Source: Gemmatimonadales bacterium (GTDB lineage: Bacteria > Gemmatimonadota > Gemmatimonadetes > Gemmatimonadales > GWC2-71-9). From it: a DNA stretch of 64,000 nt. Each line of letters begins with the position of its first letter. The first letter of the stretch is position 1. A program made the translations under genes and the position numbers. Below, one piece after another: positions 57,650 through 64,000 of the stretch. The DNA lies in NCBI GenBank assembly GCA_025934955.1, contig JAICWE010000003.1:1-64000 (forward strand), given 5' to 3'. The notes below the pieces were generated by a model that was not told where the DNA came from, did no database searches, and was given only the letters and a program-made list of their open reading frames with translations.

Positions 57650-58441
57650 CTAGGGAAGCCGCCACGCCTGGCGCAGGCGCGCGTAGGCCGAGTCGGGGAG
57701 CTGCACCAGTACCGGGTCCCGCCGCGGATCGAGCCAGCGCGCGATCTCCATCATGCGCTCGAGCGGCATCGCCGTGCAGCCGACCGTCGGATGATCCGGC
57801 CCTTGCCATACATGGAGAAAGATGCAGGAGCCGCCGCCCGGCGCGCGCGCCGCGCCGGCGTTGTGATCCACGAAGACGCCGACGCGGTAGTCGTCGTCCC
57901 GGCGCCGCATCTCCTCCGCGCTGGCCCACGGCGCCGGCCCGCCCGACGGCGCGCGCGTCAACGTGTTGTACGCCGGTGACGCCGAGTCGTCCACGCAGCG
58001 GAGGTCGGACGTCGCCTGCACGTAGGGCATGGCCAGCCGCGGCATCGAGTCGGGCGGCGCGTAGCCGAACACGCGGCTCAGCGTGAACACGCCGGCGGGC
58101 GACTTCCCGTCGCCCTCGTGCTTCACCGGGCCGGCCCCGACCGCGCCGTCACCGTGGAGGCCCCGGCCCCACCCCAGTCCGGTGCGCCCGACGACGATCA
58201 CTTCGGGCGCGCCAAGCGCCGTCCACCGCGCGGCATCGCCCGCGCGCTCGAAGCGCTGGAGCGTGCCGTGAATCTCGGCCCAGTTCGGCGTGCGGACGAC
58301 GAGAAGCTGGCGGGAGGCCGGCGGCACCGGCGGGTGGGCGGATGGGGTCACCGGCGCGGGCGCGCCCGTGGCGCAGCCGAGGCAGAGCGGCAGCGCGCCG
58401 GCCAGGGTCCGCGCGCATGCCGCCTCGATTGTCCGGAGCAT
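57650..58441 (-). CDS. L,D-transpeptidase-like lipoprotein
   Basis: 263 residues with a signal sequence and lipobox-like CLGC (about 20-23). The catalytic region of YkuD-type enzymes is visible near the C-terminus: HVWQGPDHPTVGCTAMPLE, with His about 209 and nucleophilic Cys about 221. Upstream, GDGKSPAGVFTLSRVFGY fits the strand that binds the substrate. It would crosslink peptidoglycan or attach proteins to it in the periplasm. The N-terminal third is Pro/Ala-rich. It starts 49 nt before the next gene and ends 39 nt before the CocE-like gene. Confidence 0.85.
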   Translation of the reverse strand: MLRTIEAACARTLAGALPLCLGCATGAPAPVTPSAHPPVPPASRQLLVVRTPNWAEIHGTLQRFERAGDAARWTALGAPEVIVVGRTGLGWGRGLHGDGAVGAGPVKHEGDGKSPAGVFTLSRVFGYAPPDSMPRLAMPYVQATSDLRCVDDSASPAYNTLTRAPSGGPAPWASAEEMRRRDDDYRVGVFVDHNAGAARAPGGGSCIFLHVWQGPDHPTVGCTAMPLERMMEIARWLDPRRDPVLVQLPDSAYARLRQAWRLP

Positions 58442-58490
58442 CCCCGAATGAAGCGCCGCCGGCGGCGGCGCGCAATCCGGGCCGGCTCCG

Positions 58491-59153
58491 CTACTGTCCG
58501 CCGAACTTCACGCCGATCGTAACCGGGATGAAGCTCGCGTTCGACGGATGTCCGATGTCGTTGATCCGGCCGCTGAAGATGTTGTGGAACCGGCCTTCGG
58601 CGAAGAACACCACCGGGCCGTTCCCGATGTCGAACCCGACGCCTCCGTTCAGGCCGAACTTGGTGCGCGTGTCGCCGGGCTTGTTCTTGATGTTGTACAC
58701 GCCGGCGCCGCCCAGGATGTACGGCTTGAACGTGGTTGCCGCGGACGTGGGAATGGTGAAGACGATGTTGGCGGTTCCGTCGATCACCTGGAAGGTCGTG
58801 TCCGCCGGCGGCTTGCTCTTCATCTGCATGAAGTTGCCGTCGATCTGGAAGCCCACCGGGAAGCGCTGCGGGCGGATGATCACCGCCGCCTGACCCTGCC
58901 AGCCCACCTTGAAGAAGTCGCCCAGCCGGCTGACCGGCACCACGATCCCGCCGCCGAGGCCGAACCGCACCGCGGAGCCGTGTGGCGTCGTGTCGGCGAC
59001 GACGACCGGCTGTGCCGCGGGCACCGTGGTCGTCGTGGGCGGATTCGCCGCCGGAGGCGGCTGGGTCGTCGTGGTGGTCGTCGTCTGCGCCGCTGCCGGC
59101 GCGCCGAGTCCGAGCGTCAGGATCACCGCACATACCGCATCGCGACTGTGCAT
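58491..59153 (-). CDS. Small outer-membrane beta-barrel protein
   Basis: 220 residues with a signal peptide ending APAAAQ (about 22). A run of threonines and a Pro/Ala/Thr-rich stretch (about 23-55) precede an amphipathic beta-rich domain (about 60-220) with alternating patterns such as GGGIVVPVSRLGDFF, GGAGVYNIK and FIPVTIGVKFGG, ending in a small OmpA/OmpW-like barrel. No specific family is identified. Transport or adhesion roles cannot be inferred. Confidence 0.75.
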   Translation of the reverse strand: MHSRDAVCAVILTLGLGAPAAAQTTTTTTTQPPPAANPPTTTTVPAAQPVVVADTTPHGSAVRFGLGGGIVVPVSRLGDFFKVGWQGQAAVIIRPQRFPVGFQIDGNFMQMKSKPPADTTFQVIDGTANIVFTIPTSAATTFKPYILGGAGVYNIKNKPGDTRTKFGLNGGVGFDIGNGPVVFFAEGRFHNIFSGRINDIGHPSNASFIPVTIGVKFGGQ

Positions 59154-59301
59154 CGTCCCCTCCCCATCCCCGAGTCGCGGCGGCGCCGCACGGCGCGCCG
59201 CCCGGGGCGCCGCTCGGCCGGTCCCTCCGGCGCGCGGCGACCCTCCGCGATCCTAGGATGCCGGCCACGCTGTCGCGGTGAGGCGCCGCACGCCGGCGGC
59301 C

Positions 59302-60930
59302 TTACTTCAAGCGGGGCTTGGTGCTGCGCGGAGCCTGCGTACACTCGGGCCAGGTGGTCGGCGGTGCCCGGCGGTTTCCGCCGGAGCCCGCCGGCCGGGC
59401 CTCGGCCTCCGCGGCAGCGGCGACGAGGTCCACCCGCTCCCGGGTGATCAGGGTGGAATCCTCCGACGCGAGGTACGCCAGCATCGCGGTCAGCGTCGCG
59501 TTCGACTTGAGGTCGTCGAAGACGATCTTGTCGTACGTGTCCCGGTTGGTGTGCCAGGTGTAATTGGAATAATCCCACGACAGCGCGCCCAGGCCGAACG
59601 CCGGAAGGCCGTGGCAGGCGAACGACGCGTCATCGCTCCCGCCGCCGGACGGGAAGCCGGTCCCGCCGAAGTCGATCTGCTGCTTGAGCTCCAGCGGAAG
59701 CTGGTCGAGCCAGCGGGAGATGTGCCGCGCGGCGTCGGGCAGGCCCGCGGCGCTCATCCGGACGATGCGCCCGGTGCCGTTGTCCTGGTTGAACAGCGCC
59801 TGCAGCCCGTTCAGCACCTCGGGATGGTCCTCGGTGAAGGCGCGGGAGCCCACCAGCCCGTTCTCCTCCGAGGACCAGTGGCCCACCAGAATGGTCCGCT
59901 TCGGATGCGGGTACACCCGCTTGAGGATCCGCATCGCCTCCAGCATCGTGAGCGTGCCGGTGCCATTGTCGGTGGCGCCGGACGAGCCATCCCATGAGTC
60001 GAAATGGGCCGAGAGCATGACGTACTCGTCCGGCTTCCCGGTCCCGGGGATCCGCGCGATGGTGTTGAACACCGGCTGCTCGCCCATCAGCTCGGCGTCG
60101 AGGTTGAGCCGGAGCTTCGGATGCTGGTTCCGCTCGGTGAGCCGGTAGACCAGCCCGTAGTCCTCGCAGCTCAGCGCGATCGCCGGCGCCGTTCTGTCAT
60201 AGCTGTCGAACACCTCGATCGTCCCCCACCCGTCCTTCGGGCGCGAGGTGACGATGCCCGCGACGCCGCCCTGCTCCAGCCGTAGCCCGAGCTCACCGGT
60301 GCCTAACGCCAGGCTGTAGCCAGTGCCGCGCACGTCCTTCCCGCCCCACTCCTGCCGGAGCGCTGCGCGCACGCTATCCATGCGCGCCTTCGATTCCGGT
60401 GTCGCGTTCTTCTCCCAGTCCTCCACCGGCCGGCAGGTCGGCTGGGGCGCGGCGACCAGGACCAGCTTGCCCCTGGCGCTCGGCAGCCAGCGCACGAACT
60501 CGCTGCTGTCGGCGAAGTGCGGGAGGATCACGGTTGCCGCCGTGAGGTCCTTCCGGCGGGTGCCCGGGCTGAAGCCGAGCATCGTGCCCTCGAGCGTGCG
60601 CACCCGCGGCTCGATGAGGTCGATGTGGGAGTAGCCGCGCCGCCACCCGCGCCAGGTGCCGTACTGCTCGTTCTTCGCATCGATGCCCCATGAGCGGTAG
60701 GTCCGCAGCAGCCAGTCATTGCCGTGCTTCTGCTCGGCGGTGCCGGTGAGCCGCGGGCCGATGGAGTCGAACAGTGCCTGTGCCAGCTCCGGCGTGTGGG
60801 AGCTGTCCATGCCGAGCGCCCAGATGCGGCGGATGATCGAATCGGGCGATTGGAACGTCTGCGCGGCGAGCCGGCACGGCGCGGTGGCGACCACCGCGCC
60901 GGCGGCCAGCAGGACGAGCGAGCGTCGCAT
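59302..60930 (-). CDS. M28-family zinc aminopeptidase
   Basis: 542 residues with a signal peptide (about 1-24), so secreted or periplasmic. A PA-like inserted domain (about 130-260) interrupts the N-terminal part. The M28 metal ligands are visible: AHFDSWDGSSGATDNGTG (His and Asp), HWSSEENGLVGS (Glu pair), FNQDNGTG (Asp) and a C-terminal His in YTWHTNRDTYD. It should remove N-terminal amino acids from peptides. The C-terminal tail (about 500-542) is disordered and basic. Confidence 0.92.
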   Translation of the reverse strand: MRRSLVLLAAGAVVATAPCRLAAQTFQSPDSIIRRIWALGMDSSHTPELAQALFDSIGPRLTGTAEQKHGNDWLLRTYRSWGIDAKNEQYGTWRGWRRGYSHIDLIEPRVRTLEGTMLGFSPGTRRKDLTAATVILPHFADSSEFVRWLPSARGKLVLVAAPQPTCRPVEDWEKNATPESKARMDSVRAALRQEWGGKDVRGTGYSLALGTGELGLRLEQGGVAGIVTSRPKDGWGTIEVFDSYDRTAPAIALSCEDYGLVYRLTERNQHPKLRLNLDAELMGEQPVFNTIARIPGTGKPDEYVMLSAHFDSWDGSSGATDNGTGTLTMLEAMRILKRVYPHPKRTILVGHWSSEENGLVGSRAFTEDHPEVLNGLQALFNQDNGTGRIVRMSAAGLPDAARHISRWLDQLPLELKQQIDFGGTGFPSGGGSDDASFACHGLPAFGLGALSWDYSNYTWHTNRDTYDKIVFDDLKSNATLTAMLAYLASEDSTLITRERVDLVAAAAEAEARPAGSGGNRRAPPTTWPECTQAPRSTKPRLK

Positions 60931-60961
60931 GCCGAGTCCGGGTTGAAGGGAGAGAGCTGGC

Positions 60962-61100
60962 CTACTTCATATGCTTCTTGTAGAACGCGATCGTCCGCGT
61001 CCACGCGTCTTCCGCATCCTTCGCGTTGTATGACTGGCCCGACGGATCGGCAACGGCGTGGCGCGCGGCCGCGCCATCGGCCGCGAAGGGAAAGTAAACC
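60962..61100 (-). pseudogene. 3' remnant of a dienelactone hydrolase-like gene
   Basis: On the minus strand an open stretch ending at the stop 60962-60964 reads VYFPFAADGAAARHAVADP followed by NAKDAEDAWTRTIAFYKKHM, the C-terminus typical of dienelactone-hydrolase/alpha-beta-hydrolase proteins (His, then AxDAWxRTxAFxxKH). No start, core or nucleophile remains upstream because fpg ends 32 nt further. It is best read as a truncated fragment. Confidence 0.55.
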
Positions 61101-61131
61101 GGACCGGGCGGGTCGGCTCATGGGTCGGCCG

Positions 61132-62034
61132 CTAGCGCTGGAGCCGCGCCTCCCACTCGTCGAGCGAGCGCGGCCAGTCCTCCTTCAGGAGCCGCGACAT
61201 GGCGCGGTCGGCGAGCACTCGGCCGCCCGTCTGACAGGTAGCACAGTAATTCACCTCATTATCGGCATAGCGGATCCGCTGCACCGGCGAGCCGCAGGCG
61301 GGACACGGCTCCCGGAAACGGCCGTGCACCGCCATGCCGTCGCGGAACGCCGTCACCTTCTCCGGAAATGCGTCGCCCGCCTCGGCGCGAAGCCGCTCGG
61401 TCCAGCCGATGAGAGTCGCACGCGTCGCGTCGTAGAGCCGCGCGACCGCAGCGTCGTCCAGGTTCGTCGTCAACTGGAGCGGCGACAGCCGCGCCGCATG
61501 GAGGATCTCGTCGGAGTAGGCATTGCCGATGCCGGACAGGATCGTCGGGTCGGTGAGCGCGCGCTTGAGGGTATGCCGCTCGCGAGTGAGCGCAGCGCGG
61601 AACGCATCGGGCGACGCATCGAGCGGCTCGAGGCCGCCCCGCTCGTGCCCGGCCACCAGTGCGCCGGTGCCGCGCACCAGCCAGAGTCCGGCGCGGTGCT
61701 GCTTCCCTTCCTCGGTGAAGAGGAGCGTGCCGGCAGGGAAATCGAACGCGGCGAGCCCGCGCCCTTTGGGCACTGCCGCGCCGGCGGCGCGCCAGCGGAG
61801 GCGGCCGGCGATCATCAGGTGGATCACGACGAAGCGCTTTCCCTCGAGCGCGAACACGATCCGCTTGCCCAGGCGGCGGATGGCGGTGACGCTACGGCCC
61901 TCGACATCGGCTACCGCCGGGTCCACGGACCGGAGCACGAACGGGCTGGCGATCCGGATGCGCTCCAGGCGGGCGCCGAGGACGCGGCGCTCGAGAGATT
62001 CGACATAGAGCGTGATGTCGGGCAGCTCGGGCAT
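61132..62034 (-). CDS. Fpg/Nei-family DNA glycosylase
   Basis: 300 residues from the ATG at 62032-62034; translation begins MPELPD, with the catalytic Pro2 and Glu3 exposed after Met removal. An N-terminal beta-sandwich (about 1-125) is followed by the helix-two-turn-helix motif (LSGIGNAYSDEILHAARLSP, about 171-190) and a C-terminal zinc finger with two CxxC pairs (CPACG and CATC, about 250-275). It excises oxidised bases. It could be Fpg (8-oxoguanine) or a Nei-like enzyme; the sequence alone does not decide. Confidence 0.9.
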   Translation of the reverse strand: MPELPDITLYVESLERRVLGARLERIRIASPFVLRSVDPAVADVEGRSVTAIRRLGKRIVFALEGKRFVVIHLMIAGRLRWRAAGAAVPKGRGLAAFDFPAGTLLFTEEGKQHRAGLWLVRGTGALVAGHERGGLEPLDASPDAFRAALTRERHTLKRALTDPTILSGIGNAYSDEILHAARLSPLQLTTNLDDAAVARLYDATRATLIGWTERLRAEAGDAFPEKVTAFRDGMAVHGRFREPCPACGSPVQRIRYADNEVNYCATCQTGGRVLADRAMSRLLKEDWPRSLDEWEARLQR

Positions 62035-62162
62035 CGTCGCGGCCAAGCATAGCACCGCTTGCGCCCGCCGACAATTCGCTCCGCGCGGCCCTTCGAGTAG
62101 GTGCGGTTGGATCGCCGCCGGTGCCGCGCGCGGCGGCCGGATCACGCGGCGCCGGGAACGGA

Positions 62163-62188
62163 CGAGGGCCCGGTAACCCGGGCCCTCG
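62163..62188 (-). terminator. Hairpin terminator downstream of pilC
   Basis: CGAGGGCCCGG (62163-62173) pairs perfectly with CCGGGCCCTCG (62178-62188) around TAAC, 29 nt beyond the pilC stop on the minus strand. The T tract after it is weak (TCCGTTCC). The very stable 11-bp stem makes it the probable end of the pilT-pilC transcript. Confidence 0.6.
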
Positions 62189-62216
62189 CCTGACAGTCGC
62201 CACGCAGCGTCCTGCG

Positions 62217-63425
62217 CTACTGCACCGCGTTCATCATGTCGAAGATCGGCAGGTACATCGCCACCACCATGCCGCCGACGATCACGCCGAGCACCACGAT
62301 CATCAGCGGCTCCATGAGCGAGAGCAGCGCGCTTACGGCGACGTCGACCTCTTCGTCGTAGAAATCCGCGATCTTGGTCAGCATCTCGTCGAGGCCGCCG
62401 GTCTGCTCGCCCACCGCGATCATCGAGATGACCATCGGCGGGAAGACCTTGGACTTCTCCAGCGGCGCCGCGATCGTCTCGCCGCCGGCGATGCTCTGCC
62501 GCGACTCCATGATTGCGTCATGGATGACCCGGTTGCCGCTGGTCTTGGCGGTGATCTCGAGTCCATCGAGGATCGACACGCCGGAGCTGATCAGCGTGCC
62601 GAGCGTGCGGGTGAACCGGCTGACCGACGACTTGCGCAGCAGGTCGCCCAGGACCGGCGCGGCCAGCAGCAGCGTGTCGCCCTGCCGACGCCCCTGAGGT
62701 GACGCGTACCAGCGCCGGACCGCGAACACCCCCGCCGCGATGACGCCGGCCAGCGCCCACCAGAAGTGGATCAGGATGTCCGACATGCCGATCACGATGC
62801 GCGTCGGCAGCGGCAGCTGGAGGTTGACCGACGCGAACATGGTCTGGAACGTCGGGATGACGAACACGAGCAGCACGGAGATGGCGACGACGGCCACGGA
62901 GATGATGACGCCCGGATACACCATGGCGCCTTTCACCTTGCGCACCAGCGCGTCGTTCTTCTCCAGGAATGTCGCCAGCCGGAGCAGGATGGTGTCGAGA
63001 ATACCGCCGGCCTCGCCGGCCGCGACCATGTTCACGTACAGGTCGCTGAACGCCCTGGGATGCTTGCTGAAGGCATCGGCCAGCGTGTTGCCGGCCTCGA
63101 CGTCGTACACCACCTGGCGGGTGACCTCGGCCAGCGTCTTGTTCTCGGTCTGCTGCGCCAGGATCGACAGCGACTGCACCAGCGGCAGGCCCGCGTTGAT
63201 CATCGTCGCGAACTGCCGGGTGAAGATGACGGTGTCGCGCGTCTTGATGCGCGCGCCGCCCGGCATCTTGAACTTGATCTGCTTCGGTGCCTCCCGGACG
63301 TTCACCATGATCATCCGGTTCTTGCGGAGGTAGGTGGTCACCTCCTCCTTCGATGCGACCTCCACCTGCCCCTTGGTGATCTGGCCGGTGGTGGCGTTGC
63401 GCGCGGTGTACTCGAACATCGGCAT
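62217..63425 (-). CDS. pilC: Type IV pilus inner-membrane platform protein PilC
   Basis: 402 residues, the family length. Two GspF domains (about 68-190 and 270-395), each ending in membrane helices, with three helices in total (about 165-195, 215-240 and 370-395). Typical motifs are FTRQFATMINAGLPLVQSL, NTLADAFSKHPRAFS, YVNMVAAGEAGGILD, FTRTLGTLISSGVSILDGL and the C-terminal LMEPLMIVVLGVIVGG. PilC couples the PilB and PilT motors to pilin assembly. The start has an upstream GGAGA, 19 nt after the pilT stop. Confidence 0.95.
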   Translation of the reverse strand: MPMFEYTARNATTGQITKGQVEVASKEEVTTYLRKNRMIMVNVREAPKQIKFKMPGGARIKTRDTVIFTRQFATMINAGLPLVQSLSILAQQTENKTLAEVTRQVVYDVEAGNTLADAFSKHPRAFSDLYVNMVAAGEAGGILDTILLRLATFLEKNDALVRKVKGAMVYPGVIISVAVVAISVLLVFVIPTFQTMFASVNLQLPLPTRIVIGMSDILIHFWWALAGVIAAGVFAVRRWYASPQGRRQGDTLLLAAPVLGDLLRKSSVSRFTRTLGTLISSGVSILDGLEITAKTSGNRVIHDAIMESRQSIAGGETIAAPLEKSKVFPPMVISMIAVGEQTGGLDEMLTKIADFYDEEVDVAVSALLSLMEPLMIVVLGVIVGGMVVAMYLPIFDMMNAVQ

Positions 63426-63444
63426 GGCGGGTCTCCTGGCGGGC

Positions 63445-64000
63445 CTAACGGCGGGCCGCGGCGACGCGGCTCAGCTTCGAATCGTCGGACCCGATCGCCT
63501 GCTCCTCCATCGGCTTCTCGCCGATCATGCGGAGGAACTCGTTCGGATCGGGCGACACCCGGAGGCACTCCTCCTGATTCACCTCGCGCGCCGTGTAGAG
63601 CTGGTAGAGCGCGTCGTTCATCGTCTGCATGCCGAACTTCTTGCCGGCCTGCATCGCGGAGTAGATCTGGTGCACCTTGTCGTCGCGGATCAGCGCGCGG
63701 ATCGCCGGCGTCACCACCATCAGCTCCGCCGCGAGACAGCGGCCGCGGCCGCGCGACTTGGGCAGCAGCGTCTGCGTCATGACGCCCTCCAGCACGAAGG
63801 CGAGCTGCGCCCGCACCTGCGACTGCTGGTTGCTGGGGAAGACGTCGATGATGCGGTTGATCGATTCCGCCGCCGAGTTGGTGTGCAGCGTGGCGAGGGC
63901 AAGGTGTCCGGTTTCAGCGATGGTGAGCGCCGCGGAGATGGTGTCGAGGTCGCGCATCTCACCGACGAGGATCACGTCCGGATCCTCGCGCAGCGCGTAC
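63445..64000 (-). CDS. pilT: Twitching motility ATPase PilT, 3' part
   Basis: About 185 C-terminal residues are visible; the gene continues off the right edge. The first residues, YALREDPDVILVGEMRDL, belong to the Walker B region of PilT (GEMRDL), followed by the His-box (ETGHLALATLHTNSA), FPSNQQSQVRAQLA, LVAAELMVVTPAIRALIRD-like sequence and the C-terminal AIRNLIR-type region. PilT drives pilus retraction. A disordered tail ends SDDSKLSRVAAARR. pilC follows within 20 nt, consistent with a pilB-pilT-pilC order. Confidence 0.93.
   Translation of the reverse strand, partial: YALREDPDVILVGEMRDLDTISAALTIAETGHLALATLHTNSAAESINRIIDVFPSNQQSQVRAQLAFVLEGVMTQTLLPKSRGRGRCLAAELMVVTPAIRALIRDDKVHQIYSAMQAGKKFGMQTMNDALYQLYTAREVNQEECLRVSPDPNEFLRMIGEKPMEEQAIGSDDSKLSRVAAARR

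Noticed and set aside
58442-59301. Strong GC-rich self-complementary stretches around 58450 and 59160-59220
   Set aside because: Such patterns are frequent by chance at this GC content; no T tract or conserved position.

Overview
The window is about 64 kb of very GC-rich DNA from a diderm (Gram-negative-type) bacterium. The mix suggests Gemmatimonadota, but that is inferred from gene content and style, not from a marker gene. It includes membrane-anchored Ser/Thr kinases with large C-terminal repeat regions, a split hslV/hslU pair, pilMNOPQ followed by aroC-aroK, a secretin, lytic transglycosylase and lipoproteins, and dense GTG starts with ATGA overlaps. No rRNA, tRNA, CRISPR array or insertion sequence was seen. 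Nearly all genes are on the minus strand. The main exception is one plus-strand block at 14.7-21.0 kb.

Left part (1-12.3 kb, minus): the N-terminus of a gene leaving the window, a hypothetical protein, an iron-sulfur/[FeFe]-hydrogenase-like protein fused to a GGDEF diguanylate cyclase with its own sigma70-like promoter, and a sigma54 activator with a degenerate receiver. Then come a MoaB/MogA protein, gcvT, argF, a lipoprotein, a 1042-residue Ser/Thr kinase and hslU.

12.3-21.5 kb is the most unusual region. A self-contained cassette sits exactly between hslV and hslU. It holds a SARP/BTAD-type ATPase regulator (minus), then divergently two short paralogous peptides sharing VEELEERIAP, a GAF-GAF-TM-HlyD fusion, an HlyD-like lipoprotein, a PqqD-like/M50 protease/HlyD fusion and a soluble Ser/Thr kinase. 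The intergenic region carries a perfect 9-bp direct repeat with an 11-bp period, the geometry of a SARP operator. No ABC or RND pump is present. I read this as a candidate undescribed peptide maturation and export system. The regulator is coupled to hslU by an ATGA overlap, and the kinase gene converges into the end of hslV.

21.5-28.2 kb: housekeeping genes xerC, trmFO and topA, a terminator, then aroK and aroC. 28.2-42.9 kb: type IV pilus genes, namely pilMNOPQ behind a strong sigma54-type promoter, three minor-pilin-like genes, an NtrC-type two-component pair, two tandem pilins (the upstream one with its own sigma54-type promoter) and pilRS. The right edge adds pilC and the 3' part of pilT.

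42.9-62.2 kb: nth, DUF2231, DUF4142 and DUF983 proteins, two hybrid histidine kinases flanking a soluble lytic transglycosylase, a small HExxH lipoprotein, a succinate-semialdehyde-type dehydrogenase, a Bax-inhibitor-1-like protein, a CocE/alpha-amino-ester-hydrolase-like enzyme, an L,D-transpeptidase-like lipoprotein, a small beta-barrel protein, an M28 peptidase and an Fpg/Nei glycosylase. Two gene remnants (glycoside hydrolase, dienelactone hydrolase) also lie here.
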